From: Saccharothrix longispora
GTDB lineage: Bacteria; Actinomycetota; Actinomycetes; Mycobacteriales; Pseudonocardiaceae
Direction of reading: 5' to 3'
Length of the DNA: 64,000 nucleotides
NCBI RefSeq assembly: GCF_030852425.1
Contig: NZ_NSDM01000019.1
Span: 1 to 64,000, forward strand
The translations under genes were made by a program, and so were the position numbers. Below are positions 53,523 to 63,320 of this stretch, one piece after another. How positions within the stretch are numbered: the first letter of the stretch is position 1; every line of letters starts with the position of its first letter. The notes under the pieces were generated by a model. It saw only the letters and a list, made by a program, of their open reading frames with translations. It did no database searches and was not told the origin of the DNA.

Positions 53523-55679
53523 GTGGCATTCCCTACCGAGATCCCGGTCAAGGCGCACTCGGCGCACCGCCCCGTCGGCGACATCCCGCGCACCGACGGG
53601 AAGTTCCGCGTGGTCAGCGACTACCAGCCCGCCGGCGACCAGCCGGCGGCGATCGCGGAGTTGGAGCGGCGCATCCGGGGCGGGGAGAAGGACGTCGTGC
53701 TGCTCGGCGCGACGGGCACCGGCAAGTCCGCCACCACGGCGTGGCTCGTGGAGAAGGTGCAGCGACCCACGCTCGTCATGGCGCCGAACAAGACGCTGGC
53801 CGCGCAGCTGGCCAACGAGCTGAAGGAGTACTTCCCCGACAACGCGGTGGAGTACTTCGTCAGCTACTACGACTACTACCAGCCCGAGGCGTACATCCCG
53901 CAGACCGACACCTACATCGAGAAGGACTCGTCGGTCAACGAGGACGTGGAACGGCTGCGCCACTCGGCCACCATGAGCCTGCTGACCAGGCGCGACGTGA
54001 TCGTGGTCGCCTCGGTGTCGTGCATCTACGGCCTCGGCACGCCCCAGTCCTACCTCGACCGGTCGATCCAGCTGGAGGTCGGCGGCGAGATCGAGCGCGA
54101 CCTGCTGCTGCGCGCCCTGGTCGACATCCAGTACTCGCGCAACGACCTCGCGTTCAACCGCGGCACGTTCCGCGTGCGCGGCGACACGGTGGAGATCATC
54201 CCGGCGTACGAGGAGCTGGCGATCCGCGTCGAGTTCTTCGGCGACGAGATCGACAAGCTGTACTACCTGCACCCGCTGACCGGTGACGTGGTCAAGGAGG
54301 TCGACGAGCTGCGGATCTTCCCGGCGACCCACTACGTCGCCGGGCCGGAGCGCATGGAGAAGGCGATCCGGAACATCGAGCTGGAGCTGGCCGAGCGGCT
54401 CGCCGAGCTGGAGCGCCAGGGCAAGCTGCTGGAGGCGCAGCGGCTGCGCATGCGCACCGCCTACGACGTCGAGATGATGCGCCAGGTCGGCTTCTGCAAC
54501 GGCATCGAGAACTACTCGCGCCACATCGACGACCGCGCGGCCGGCACCGCGCCCGCCACGCTGATCGACTACTTCCCGGACGACTTCCTGCTGGTCATCG
54601 ACGAGTCGCACGTGACCGTGCCGCAGATCGGCGGCATGTACGAGGGCGACGCGTCCCGCAAGCGCAACCTCGTCGAGCACGGCTTCCGGCTGCCCAGCGC
54701 GCTCGACAACCGCCCGCTCACGTGGGAGGAGTTCGCCGACCGCATCGGCCAGACCGTCTACCTGTCGGCCACCCCCGGCCCGTACGAGATGGGCCAGGCC
54801 GGCGGCGAGTTCGTCGAGCAGGTCATCCGCCCCACCGGCCTCGTCGACCCGAAGATCGTGGTGAAGCCGACCGAGGGGCAGATCGACGACCTGGTCCACG
54901 AGATCCGCGCCCGCGCCGAGCGCGACGAGCGCGTCCTGGTCACCACCCTGACCAAGAAGATGGCCGAGGACCTCACGGACTACCTGCTGGAACTGGGCAT
55001 CCGGGTCCGCTACCTGCACTCGGACATCGACACGCTCCGCCGCGTGGAGCTGCTCCGCCAGCTGCGCCTGGGCGAGTACGACGTCCTGATCGGCATCAAC
55101 CTGCTCCGCGAGGGCCTGGACCTCCCCGAGGTCTCCCTGGTCGCGATCCTCGACGCGGACAAGGAGGGCTTCCTCCGCTCGGGCACCAGCCTGATCCAGA
55201 CGATCGGCCGCGCCGCCCGCAACGTCTCCGGCGAGGTCCACATGTACGCCGACCGCGTCACCGACTCGATGCAGCACGCGATCGACGAGACCAACCGCAG
55301 GCGGGCCAAGCAGATCGCGTACAACGAGGAGCGGGGCCTCGACCCCCAGCCGCTGCGCAAGAAGATCACCGACATCCTCGAACAGGTCTACTCCGAGGCC
55401 GAGGACGCCATCGAGCCGGGCGGCTCCGGCCGCAACGCCTCGCGCGGCAAGAAGCCGACCGGCGACCCGGGCGCCTCGGGCCGCAGCTCCGGCCTCCTGG
55501 CCGACCGCGACCCGTCGACCATGGCGAGGTCCGAGCTGGCCGACCTGGTGCAGAGCCTGACGGACCAGATGATGGCGGCGGCGCGCGAGCTGAAGTTCGA
55601 GCTGGCGGGCCGGTTGCGCGACGAGATCCAGGACCTGAAGAAGGAGCTGCGCGGCATGGACGCGGCCGGCGTCAAGTAG
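53523..55679 (+). CDS. uvrB: UvrABC excision repair helicase subunit UvrB
   Basis: A 718-residue UvrB, the damage-verifying helicase of nucleotide excision repair that hands the lesion from UvrA to UvrC. Walker A is [14 protein letters not shown], the beta-hairpin is [20 protein letters not shown], Walker B is [13 protein letters not shown], and motif VI is QTIGRAARN. The C-terminal UVR domain is [31 protein letters not shown] by position (last ~50 residues). The linker before it ([17 protein letters not shown]) is longer than in E. coli. GTG 53523 is the start. Confidence 0.97.
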   Translation: MAFPTEIPVKAHSAHRPVGDIPRTDGKFRVVSDYQPAGDQPAAIAELERRIRGGEKDVVLLGATGTGKSATTAWLVEKVQRPTLVMAPNKTLAAQLANELKEYFPDNAVEYFVSYYDYYQPEAYIPQTDTYIEKDSSVNEDVERLRHSATMSLLTRRDVIVVASVSCIYGLGTPQSYLDRSIQLEVGGEIERDLLLRALVDIQYSRNDLAFNRGTFRVRGDTVEIIPAYEELAIRVEFFGDEIDKLYYLHPLTGDVVKEVDELRIFPATHYVAGPERMEKAIRNIELELAERLAELERQGKLLEAQRLRMRTAYDVEMMRQVGFCNGIENYSRHIDDRAAGTAPATLIDYFPDDFLLVIDESHVTVPQIGGMYEGDASRKRNLVEHGFRLPSALDNRPLTWEEFADRIGQTVYLSATPGPYEMGQAGGEFVEQVIRPTGLVDPKIVVKPTEGQIDDLVHEIRARAERDERVLVTTLTKKMAEDLTDYLLELGIRVRYLHSDIDTLRRVELLRQLRLGEYDVLIGINLLREGLDLPEVSLVAILDADKEGFLRSGTSLIQTIGRAARNVSGEVHMYADRVTDSMQHAIDETNRRRAKQIAYNEERGLDPQPLRKKITDILEQVYSEAEDAIEPGGSGRNASRGKKPTGDPGASGRSSGLLADRDPSTMARSELADLVQSLTDQMMAAARELKFELAGRLRDEIQDLKKELRGMDAAGVK

Positions 55680-55722
55680 CGCGGGACCGCTGCCGCGACC
55701 CGACGACCGCGGAGGAACCGCC

Positions 55723-56079
55723 GTGACGCTCGACGACGTCGTCGCCCACTGCCTCGCCAAGCCGGGCGCCGAGGAGACCTACCCGTGGGGCGAGTCGGAA
55801 CTGGTGTGCAAGGTGGGTGGCAAGGCGTTCGCGTTCATCGGGCTGGTCGAGCACACGGTGGGCGTCAAGTGCGGCGCGGACGCCGAGGACGCGGCGGCGT
55901 GGCGGGAGCGGTACCCCGGTGACATCGCGGTGAGCGCCTACGTGGGCCGCTACGGCTGGAACCGCGTCGACCTCACCGGCGCGGTGCCGGACGACGACCT
56001 GCTGGAGCTGCTCGACGGGTCCTACGACGCCGTCGTCGCCACGCTGCCGAGGAGCAGGCGGCCGAAGAGCGAGCCGTGA
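55723..56079 (+). CDS. MmcQ/YjbR-family protein
   Basis: A 118-residue protein of the MmcQ/YjbR (cyaY-like DNA-binding superfamily) group: EETYPWGESELVCKVGGKAFAFIG, VGVKCGADAEDAAAWRERYPG, AYVGRYGWNRVDLTGAVPDDDLLELLDGSYDAVV. Function unknown. GTG 55723 follows a good ggaggaa site. It is 43 bases downstream of uvrB and probably co-transcribed; an imperfect hairpin follows. Confidence 0.9.
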   Translation: MTLDDVVAHCLAKPGAEETYPWGESELVCKVGGKAFAFIGLVEHTVGVKCGADAEDAAAWRERYPGDIAVSAYVGRYGWNRVDLTGAVPDDDLLELLDGSYDAVVATLPRSRRPKSEP

Positions 56080-56080
56080 C

Positions 56081-56115
56081 GAGGGGGCGCCGGGGAGAAC
56101 CCCCGACGCCCCTCC
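56081..56115. terminator. Imperfect hairpin between convergent genes
   Basis: A G-rich arm (56081-56095) and a C-rich arm (56100-56115) pair over about 13 positions with a bulge and a mismatch, between the YjbR-type gene (+) and the ABC permease gene (-). Confidence 0.5.
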
Positions 56116-56130
56116 GCACGTGGCGGGACG

Positions 56131-57057
56131 TCAGCTGGTGATGTCCTTGGTGGCGAACTTGCGCGCCGCCAGCAGGGTGAAGAACGCCCCGAAGCCGAGC
56201 GCCGAGAACGTCCCCATCGCCATCTGCGACCAGTCGACGTCGGTGGACAGCAGGTCGACCCACGCCAGCGCGTAGTGCGTCGGCAGGTAGTTCCGCAGGT
56301 CCTCCAGGGCGGTGATCTGGTCGAGGATCTGCGACAGGATCGACGCCAGCACCGCGCCGCCGACCGCGCCCAGCGGCGCGTCGGTGGACACCGACAGGTA
56401 CAGCGCCAGCCCGGCCACCCAGAACAGGTGGATCGCGATGTAGACGACCGCCAGCGCGAGGCCGAGGACGCCGTCCGCGAACGGCGCCGCCTCGCCCGTC
56501 GGCGAGACCAGCTCGCCCGCCCCGTACCAGACCACGCCGACGCCCAGCGCCACCAGCGGCAGCAGGACGAGCGCGAACAGGGACAGCAGGCCCGACGCGA
56601 TCGCCTTCTGCCGCAGCAGCCGGTGCCGCGGGATGGGTGCCGCCAGCAGGTACTTCAGCGACGACCACGACGCCTCGGACGCGATCGTGTCGCCGAAGAA
56701 CAGCGCCACGATCATCGGCAGCAGGAAGCTGCCGGACACGAACAGCGTCAGGATGACGAAGTTCACGCCGCTGGCCGTGGCCAGGTCGACGAACCCGCCG
56801 GAACGCCGGTTGGCCTGCGCCTCGCCGATCTCGAACGCCACCACCAGGATGACCGGCAGCAGGACGAGGAACCCCAGCACGAGCTGGGTCCGCCGCCTGC
56901 GCAGCTGCCGGGCCAGTTCGACCCGCAGCGGCAGGGTCCGGCTCGCCCGGTAGCCGACCTTCGAGCCGTCCGGGGCGACGGAGGAGTGCTCCGCCGCCGC
57001 CGCGTTCGTCAGGTCGGCGATCGCCGCCGGGTCGGTGTGCACGCCGTTGGTGCTCAT
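56131..57057 (-). CDS. ABC-2 type transporter permease
   Basis: A 308-residue membrane protein with six hydrophobic segments in the ABC-2 layout: LVLGFLVLLPVILVVAFEIG, FVILTLFVSGSFLLPMIVALFFGDTIA, SLKYLLAAPIPRHRLLRQK, LFALVLLPLVALGVGVVWYG, LALAVVYIAIHLFWVAGLALYLSV in part, and a last segment before FATKDITS. The ~55 residues before the first segment are cytoplasmic. It is the membrane partner of the S15-ABC fusion encoded directly upstream: ATG 57057 overlaps its stop (ATGA). Confidence 0.92.
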   Translation of the reverse strand: MSTNGVHTDPAAIADLTNAAAAEHSSVAPDGSKVGYRASRTLPLRVELARQLRRRRTQLVLGFLVLLPVILVVAFEIGEAQANRRSGGFVDLATASGVNFVILTLFVSGSFLLPMIVALFFGDTIASEASWSSLKYLLAAPIPRHRLLRQKAIASGLLSLFALVLLPLVALGVGVVWYGAGELVSPTGEAAPFADGVLGLALAVVYIAIHLFWVAGLALYLSVSTDAPLGAVGGAVLASILSQILDQITALEDLRNYLPTHYALAWVDLLSTDVDWSQMAMGTFSALGFGAFFTLLAARKFATKDITS

Positions 57058-59915
57058 TCGCCCACCAGTTCCAGGAACGCGTCTTCCAGTCGTCGCCGCG
57101 GACCGGCCTGGTCCACCGCGACGCCCGCCGCCACGAGCGCCTCCAGCGCGGACGCGCGGGGCGTGCCGTTGAGGCTGGCGTGGACCTGTTCGCCGTCCAC
57201 GCTCACGTCGTGCACGCCGGACAGCCCGCGCAGCACGTCGGCCGCCTCGTCGGGTCGGTCGACCCGGAAGCTGGCCTCGCCGCCGCCCGTCGCGATCTCC
57301 TCGACCGGACCGGCCGCGACCAGCGACCCCTTGTGCATCACCACGACGTGGGAGCACGTCTGCTCGACCTCGGCGAGCAGGTGCGAGGACACCAGCACGG
57401 TGCGCCCCGCCGCCGCGTAGCGGCGCAGGACCTCGCGCATCTGGTGGATCTGGGGCGGGTCGAGCCCGTTGGCCGGCTCGTCGAGCACCAGCAGGTCCGG
57501 CAGCCCGAGCATGGCCTGCGCGATGGCGAGGCGCTGCCGCATGCCCTGGCTGTAGGTCCGCACGCGCCGGTTCACGGCGCTGCCCAGGCCCGCGATCTCC
57601 AGGGCCTCCTCGACGTGCGCCTGCTCCGCCGGGCGGCCGGTGGCCGCCCAGTACAGCCGCAGGTTCTCCGCGCCGGACAGGTGCGGCAGGAAGCCGGAGC
57701 CCTCGACGAACGACCCGATGCGCGACAGCACCGGCGCGCCGGGGTGCACCTTGTGCCCGAACACCCGGATGCCGCCCTTGCTGGGCCGGATCAGGCCCAT
57801 CAGCATCCGCAGCGTGGTGGTCTTGCCCGCGCCGTTGGGGCCGAGCAGGCCGAGCACCTGGCCGTGCTCCACCCGGAACGACAGGTCCTTCACCGCGGTC
57901 AGCCCGCCGGGGTAGGACTTGGTCAGGCCCTCGATGACGAGCGGCACCGATTCGAGCGACGGGTCGACGTCGGCCGACAGCCTGCGCCGGAACCAGGCGA
58001 CCACGGCGGCGATCACGCACGCGATCAGCACGATCGCGATGCCCCACAGGGCGGTGGTCGGCACGTCGCTGGTCGCGTTCACGCCCGCCACCACCGGCAC
58101 CGACAGCGCCGGGGACGCCAGCGACACGCGGTACGCGGCGGGCTCGCCGGCGTTGGCGTAGGCCTGGTCGGTGGTGGACACGACGACCTGGAAGCGGTGG
58201 TCGCTCTCGACCGGCCGCACCGCGCCGGGCAGGGTCACGGTCACGTCGACCGGTGTGCCGTCGGCGGGCAGGTTCGCGACCCGCACGGGCGCCACGGCCG
58301 AGCCGGGCAGCGTGCGCACGCCGTTGGCGTCCGCGTCGTAGAGCTTCACGAACAGCACGGCGCCGTCCGCGGGCACCGGCTGGCCGGGCACCGCGGCGAC
58401 CCGCAGCCGCACGGTCGACGCGCCGGTCAGCAGGGTCTGCGAGGTCTGCGGCTCGCTCTGGAACACCGCGGACTGGCCGGGCAGGTCGAGCGCGAGCCGC
58501 GAGGACAGCGAGCTGGACCGCGACAGGATCGACCCGAGGCCGGGCAGGCTGGACACGGCGGCCGGGTTGCCGCCCGCCGGGTTGATCACGACCTGCTCGC
58601 GCCCGCTCAGCGCCACGTCGGTGCGCGACACCGGCGGGGAGCCCGCCAGGCCCGGGTAGGCCGGGGCGACGACGGTGCGCAGCGCGGGCGCGCCGCTGCT
58701 GCGGAACGCGCCCGCCACCGTGTACTCGAAGCCGGTGCCGGGGTCGGCGCCCTGGCCGCGCAGGTGGAAGTCGAGCCAGTCGGCGATCTGCCCGCGCAGC
58801 TCGGGGCCGGGGGAGCCGCCGTCGTGGCCGCCGGAGTACCAGACGACCTTCACCTTCGCGCCGTTGGCGGCGATCTGGCGGGCGTTGGCGTCGGCCTGGT
58901 CGAGGCCGAAGAGGGTGTCCTGCTCGCCCTGCACGATCAGCGTCGGCTGGGTGATCCTGCCGGTCACCGCCGCGGGGGACGCGCGGCGCAGCACCTCCAG
59001 CGTCTGCGGGCCGGCCTTGCCGGTGGTGGCGACCTCGGTGTACGCGGCGCAGACGTCGGCCTGGAACCGGCCGCACGCGCCGGCGACGGGACCGGCGGGC
59101 CGGTCGTCGCCCTGCTGGGGCGGCGCCGGCTGGGTGGCCGCCGCGGCGGCGCCCGCCACGTTCTGGTCGTCGTCCTCCTGGCCCGGCTCGACGGCTTCCT
59201 GACCGGGGTTGGCGGCGTCCGCGCCGGACAGGCCGGCGGAGAAGAAGATGCCCGCCCACGACCGCTTGAACACGCCGTTGTCGGCGAACGCGCCGGGCGA
59301 GGGCGTGGAGGCGTCGACCGCGTCCGGTCGCGCCGAGTTCGGCAGCAGCGCCTGGGCCAGGTCGTTGTAGGTGATGACCGGCGCGATGGTGTCCACGCGG
59401 GGGTCGACGCCGGCCAGCGACAGGGCCAGCGCGCCTCCGTAGGAGCCGCCGGTGACGCCGACGCGCGGGTCGCCGCCGCCGTCGCGCACGACCTCTTCGC
59501 GGGTGGCCAGCCAGTCGAGCAGCTTCTGCGCGTCGCGGACCTCGTGGTCCAGCGAGTTCAGCGCGATCTGCCCGGTGCTGCGGCCGAAGCCGCGGGCCGA
59601 GTAGGCCAGCACGACGAAGCCGCGCTGCGCCAGCTCGGTCGCCTGGGCGGCGACGCTCTGCTTGCTGCCGCCGAAGCCGTGCGGGAGCAGGACCGCGGGG
59701 GCGGGGGTGCGTTCGGGCAGGTACAGGGTGGTGTCGATCTGGACGGTGCCGTCGCTGTCCGGGCTTTCCGGCACGTCGATCACCGCATCGCGGGTGCTCA
59801 CCGGGGCGGGTTCGTCGCCACCGCGCGTCCAGACCACGACAGCGCCCACCAGGGCTATGACGAGGACCAGCGCGGGGAGCGACCACCTGCCGCGGAGGCG
59901 GTTGAGGGAGGCCAC
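57054..59915 (-). CDS. Peptidase S15 (X-Pro dipeptidyl-peptidase-like) hydrolase fused to an ABC ATPase
   Basis: A 953-residue fusion. An N-terminal hydrophobic anchor (LPALVLVIALVGAVVVW) leads to an extracellular alpha/beta hydrolase of S15/CocE type (residues ~40-390: AVLLPHGFGGSKQ, nucleophile serine in GVTGGSYGGALAL, acid in VQGEQDTLFGLD, histidine in YSGGHDGG). A C-terminal beta-sandwich as in S15 enzymes follows, to ~610. A second membrane helix (ALWGIAIVLIACVIAAVVAWF) leads to a cytoplasmic ABC ATPase: Walker A GPNGAGKTT, signature YSQGMRQRLAIA, Walker B LLVLDEPANGLDPP, H-loop SSHLLAEV. It should couple a surface peptidase or esterase to an exporter made with the overlapping permease gene. 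GTG 59915. Confidence 0.9.
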   Translation of the reverse strand: MASLNRLRGRWSLPALVLVIALVGAVVVWTRGGDEPAPVSTRDAVIDVPESPDSDGTVQIDTTLYLPERTPAPAVLLPHGFGGSKQSVAAQATELAQRGFVVLAYSARGFGRSTGQIALNSLDHEVRDAQKLLDWLATREEVVRDGGGDPRVGVTGGSYGGALALSLAGVDPRVDTIAPVITYNDLAQALLPNSARPDAVDASTPSPGAFADNGVFKRSWAGIFFSAGLSGADAANPGQEAVEPGQEDDDQNVAGAAAAATQPAPPQQGDDRPAGPVAGACGRFQADVCAAYTEVATTGKAGPQTLEVLRRASPAAVTGRITQPTLIVQGEQDTLFGLDQADANARQIAANGAKVKVVWYSGGHDGGSPGPELRGQIADWLDFHLRGQGADPGTGFEYTVAGAFRSSGAPALRTVVAPAYPGLAGSPPVSRTDVALSGREQVVINPAGGNPAAVSSLPGLGSILSRSSSLSSRLALDLPGQSAVFQSEPQTSQTLLTGASTVRLRVAAVPGQPVPADGAVLFVKLYDADANGVRTLPGSAVAPVRVANLPADGTPVDVTVTLPGAVRPVESDHRFQVVVSTTDQAYANAGEPAAYRVSLASPALSVPVVAGVNATSDVPTTALWGIAIVLIACVIAAVVAWFRRRLSADVDPSLESVPLVIEGLTKSYPGGLTAVKDLSFRVEHGQVLGLLGPNGAGKTTTLRMLMGLIRPSKGGIRVFGHKVHPGAPVLSRIGSFVEGSGFLPHLSGAENLRLYWAATGRPAEQAHVEEALEIAGLGSAVNRRVRTYSQGMRQRLAIAQAMLGLPDLLVLDEPANGLDPPQIHQMREVLRRYAAAGRTVLVSSHLLAEVEQTCSHVVVMHKGSLVAAGPVEEIATGGGEASFRVDRPDEAADVLRGLSGVHDVSVDGEQVHASLNGTPRASALEALVAAGVAVDQAGPRRRLEDAFLELVGE

Positions 59916-60061
59916 GGCACGACCTTATGCGCGCACGGCTGAGAACGGCGTGTGAGCGGGGCGCGCCGCTCTCAGCGAATCACCCGAAAACGACGAAACG
60001 GCGTGCCCCTGATCACCTCGACTGGCGCGGACCGGCGGTCATGCGTGAGACTGTGCGCAGG

Positions 60062-60176
60062 TGGAGGGGAGTACTCCCTAACGCGGTGGTGTCGTCAGCA
60101 CGGAGCCCGGCGTGGGGCTCCCGGTGCCACCGGTCGACCGGTGCGTTCGTCCGGTCGGCGGAGGAGACCTCCGGTC
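60062..60176 (+). ncRNA. yybP-ykoY manganese riboswitch
   Basis: The leader of the TerC gene contains GGGGAGTACTCCC near its 5' end (60066-60078), the segment TCGTCAGCACGG in the middle, a paired CGGAGCCCGG/GGGCTCC stem and a closing GGAGGAGACCTCCGG (60160-60174). I recall this arrangement from actinobacterial yybP-ykoY riboswitches, which sense Mn2+ and commonly precede TerC/Alx manganese exporters. It was matched by eye only. The remainder of 59916-60061 holds the divergent promoters and no visible gene. Confidence 0.78.
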
Positions 60177-60211
60177 ATTGGCGTGCGCGCGGTGTACCGG
60201 AGGGTTTCTCG

Positions 60212-61246
60212 ATGTCTGTTCCCCTGTGGCTGTGGTTCGCCACGATCGCCGGCCTGGTCGTCCTGCTCGCCGTCGACCTCTTCATCGTCGATCGCAAACC
60301 GCACGAGGTCACGATCGGCGAGGCCGGCCGGTGGGTGATCTTCTACGTCGGCGTCGCGGTCGCCTTCGGCCTCGGCATCTGGTACTTCTCCGGCGGCACG
60401 TACGCGGGCGAGTTCTTCGCCGGGTACATCACCGAGTACTCGCTGAGCGTCGACAACCTCTTCATCTTCCTGATCATCATGACCACCTTCAAGGTGCCCG
60501 CGATCCACCAGCACAAGGTGCTGCTGATCGGCATCCTGATGGCGCTGGTCATGCGCGGCATCTTCATCGCCGTCGGCGCGGCGGTCATCGCCCAGTTCAG
60601 CTGGGTGTTCTACCTGTTCGGCGCGTTCCTCATCTACACCGGCTACAAGCTGGCGTTCGCCGGCCACGACGACGAGGAAGAGGAGTACAAGGAGAACGTC
60701 GCCACGCGGATCGTGCGCAAGGTCTACCCGGTCACCGACCGGTACCACGGCGGCGACTCGTTCGTGAAGATCGACGGCAGGCGCTTCGTCACGCCGATGT
60801 TCATCGTCATCGTGGCCATCGGCACCACGGACCTGCTGTTCGCGCTCGACTCGATCCCGGCGATCTTCGGCCTCACCAAGGAGCCGTTCCTGGTCTTCTC
60901 GGCCAACGCGTTCGCGCTCATGGGTCTGCGCCAGCTGTACTTCCTGCTCGGCGGCCTGCTCAACAAGCTGGTCTACCTGTCGATCGGCCTGTCGGTGATC
61001 CTCGGCTTCATCGGCGTGAAGCTGATCCTGGAGGCGCTGCACACCAACTCGCTGTCGTTCCTCAACGGCGGTGAGCCGCTGCACGTGCCGACCATCGGCA
61101 TCGAGCTGTCGCTGTCGGTGATCGTGGGCGTCCTCGCCATCACCACCATCGCGAGCCTGATCAAGGTCAAGCGCCACCCCGAGGCGGCGCTGCACGCGGC
61201 CGCCGACAAGCCCGCCGACGTCCGCGTCGAGGACCGCTCCGAGTGA
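60212..61246 (+). CDS. TerC-family membrane protein (probable Mn2+ exporter, Alx type)
   Basis: A 344-residue integral membrane protein with about nine hydrophobic segments. TerC/Alx signatures are SLSVDNLFIFLIIMTTF, VMRGIFIAVGAAVI and GTTDLLFALDSIPAIFGL, containing the conserved membrane aspartates. A charged cytoplasmic loop (DDEEEEYKENVATRIVRKVYP) lies in the middle. Members export Mn2+, and the manganese riboswitch just upstream supports that here. ATG 60212 follows gtaccggaggg (ggaggg, 60199-60204). It has been called tellurium resistance protein TerC in databases, but this form is not in a tellurium cluster. Confidence 0.94.
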   Translation: MSVPLWLWFATIAGLVVLLAVDLFIVDRKPHEVTIGEAGRWVIFYVGVAVAFGLGIWYFSGGTYAGEFFAGYITEYSLSVDNLFIFLIIMTTFKVPAIHQHKVLLIGILMALVMRGIFIAVGAAVIAQFSWVFYLFGAFLIYTGYKLAFAGHDDEEEEYKENVATRIVRKVYPVTDRYHGGDSFVKIDGRRFVTPMFIVIVAIGTTDLLFALDSIPAIFGLTKEPFLVFSANAFALMGLRQLYFLLGGLLNKLVYLSIGLSVILGFIGVKLILEALHTNSLSFLNGGEPLHVPTIGIELSLSVIVGVLAITTIASLIKVKRHPEAALHAAADKPADVRVEDRSE

Positions 61247-61332
61247 CCGCCGGGTGACGGTCCGCGTGACGTTCTGTGAGCGTCAATAACTCGTAAGCCT
61301 TGCTAATAAACCGTCCGGTAACGTGCTGGGGC

Positions 61333-63249
61333 GTGCGCCCCGATGACTTGCAGCAGCTGACCCTCCCCGGCTCCGTGTCGGTACGGGGGGACCTCGTCCT
61401 GGTGAACGTCGCCACCCCGGACGTCGCCGCGAACACGTACCGGGGCGGGCTGCACCGCGTGCCCCTGGACGGTTCCGGGGCACGGCGCTGGACGTGGGCG
61501 GAACGCGACCTGGCCCCCCGGATCTCCCCGGACGGGCGCTGGGTCGCGTTCCTGCGCGTCGCGCGGCGGGGCACGCCGCCGCAGCTGCACGTCATGCCCG
61601 CCGACGGCGGCGACGCGCGTGCGCTGACCGACCTGCCGCTGGGCGCGGGCGCGCCGGTGTGGGCGCCCGACTCCCGCCGGCTCGCGTTCACCGCGCGGGT
61701 CCCCGAAGCCGGCCGCTACGGCACCGCGCTCGCCGACGGCGACGAGGCCCCGACCCCGGACGCCGAGGCGCCCCGCCACATCACCCGGCTCGACTACCGC
61801 ATCGACGACGTCGGCTTCACCGCCGACCGGCACACCCGCCTGTTCACCGTCGACGCGCTCGACCCCGACGCCTCGCCGGTCGAGCTGACCGACGGCGCGT
61901 TCCCGGTGGCCGACCCGACCTGGAGCGCCGACGGCGACTCGGTCGTGTTCGTCGCCGACCGCGACCTCGGCCGCGCCGAGACCATGTACAGCGACCTGTA
62001 CTCGGTGCCCGCCGCGGGCGGCGAGCCGACGCTGCTGGTCGCCTCCCGCGGCCAGGCCGCGTGCCCGGTGGCGCTGCCCGGCGGCGGCGTCCTGTTCTAC
62101 GGCACCGAGTTCCCCGGCGGGCACAGCGTCGCCCGCAACCTCGGCCTGTGGCGCTTCGACGGCGAGGCGGGCGGCGAGGCCGTGCGGCTCACCGACACCG
62201 AGACCGTGGACTGCGAGAAGGCCGCCGGCCCCGCCGTGGTGACCGGCGACGGCGTGCTCGTGGCCGTGCGCAACCGGGGCGCCGTGGAACTGCGGCGCGT
62301 GCCGCTCGACGCCGTGGGCGCCGTGCTCGACGACCTCGAACCGCTCGCCGGCGAGCGCGCCGAGGTCAAGTCCTTCGCCGCGGACGGCGACGTCGTCGTG
62401 GCCGTCGTCTCCACCCCGGACAACACCGGCGAGGTCGTGCGGGTCGGCGGCGAGGTGCTCACCGCCCTCGGCTCGACCGTCCCGCTGCGGCCCGCCGTCG
62501 AGCTGACCGGCACCGCGCCCGACGGCTACCCGGTGCACGGCTGGCTCGTCCTGCCCGAGGGCGAGGGGCCGCACCCCGTCGTGCTCACCGTGCACGGCGG
62601 CCCGTTCATGTACCACGGCTGGGGCTTCTACGACGAGGCCCAGGTGTACGCGGCGGCCGGCTACGCGGTCGTGCTGCCCAACCCGCGCGGGTCCGCCGGG
62701 TACGGCCAGGCGCACGGCCAGGCCGTGGTCGGCGCGTTCGGCACGGTCGACGTCGACGACGTCCTCGCCGTGCTCGACGTCGCGCTGGAGCGGCCCGAGC
62801 TGGACGCCGACCGGGTCGGCGTGATGGGCGGCTCCTACGGCGGCTTCATGACCTCGTGGCTGGCCGCGCACCACGGCGAGCGGTTCCGGGCGGCGTGGAG
62901 CGAGCGCGCGGTCAACGCGTGGGACTCGTTCGCCGGGTCCTCCGACATCGGCTGGTTCTTCACCGACGCCTACTGCGGGCCGGGTCTGGAGAAGCAGCGC
63001 GCGATGAGCCCGCTGACCTACGCCGAGAAGATCTCCACGCCGTTCATGGTGGTGCACTCCGAGCACGACTGGCGCTGCCCGCTGGAGCAGGCCCAGCGCC
63101 TGTACGTGGCGCTGCGCCGCAACGGCGTCGAGGCCGAGATGCTGCTGTTCCCCGGTGAGGGCCACGAGCTGACCCGCTCGGGCAAGCCGCGCCACCGCGA
63201 GCAGCGGTTCGGGCACGTCCTCGCCTGGTGGGGTCGCCACCTGCGCTGA
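61333..63249 (+). CDS. S9-family peptidase (acylaminoacyl/prolyl oligopeptidase type)
   Basis: A 638-residue cytoplasmic serine peptidase. The N-terminal ~380 residues form a WD40-like propeller (SPDGRWVAFLRVARRGTPPQ, APVWAPDSRRLAFTAR, DPTWSADGDSVVFVADRD). The C-terminal alpha/beta hydrolase has HGGPFMYHGWGFYDE (oxyanion loop), the nucleophile S501 in GVMGGSYGGFMTSWL, the acid in VHSEHDWRCPLEQAQ and the histidine in FPGEGHELTRSGK. It should cleave short peptides or N-acyl peptides. GTG 61333 is preferred; ATG/TTG-like codons upstream (from 61300) fall in the AT-rich promoter. A TAATAA hexamer (61304-61309) is a candidate -10. Confidence 0.93.
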   Translation: MRPDDLQQLTLPGSVSVRGDLVLVNVATPDVAANTYRGGLHRVPLDGSGARRWTWAERDLAPRISPDGRWVAFLRVARRGTPPQLHVMPADGGDARALTDLPLGAGAPVWAPDSRRLAFTARVPEAGRYGTALADGDEAPTPDAEAPRHITRLDYRIDDVGFTADRHTRLFTVDALDPDASPVELTDGAFPVADPTWSADGDSVVFVADRDLGRAETMYSDLYSVPAAGGEPTLLVASRGQAACPVALPGGGVLFYGTEFPGGHSVARNLGLWRFDGEAGGEAVRLTDTETVDCEKAAGPAVVTGDGVLVAVRNRGAVELRRVPLDAVGAVLDDLEPLAGERAEVKSFAADGDVVVAVVSTPDNTGEVVRVGGEVLTALGSTVPLRPAVELTGTAPDGYPVHGWLVLPEGEGPHPVVLTVHGGPFMYHGWGFYDEAQVYAAAGYAVVLPNPRGSAGYGQAHGQAVVGAFGTVDVDDVLAVLDVALERPELDADRVGVMGGSYGGFMTSWLAAHHGERFRAAWSERAVNAWDSFAGSSDIGWFFTDAYCGPGLEKQRAMSPLTYAEKISTPFMVVHSEHDWRCPLEQAQRLYVALRRNGVEAEMLLFPGEGHELTRSGKPRHREQRFGHVLAWWGRHLR

Positions 63250-63320
63250 ACCGGGCGAAATCCCGGGTCCCGGTATCCCGCGGGCGGCAGACTGGTGCCT
63301 CGTGGAGGAGGTCGAACCAC

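Noticed and set aside
60212-61246. Tellurium resistance determinant
   Set aside because: Although the family is called TerC, no other ter genes are near, and the manganese riboswitch points to Mn2+ export.
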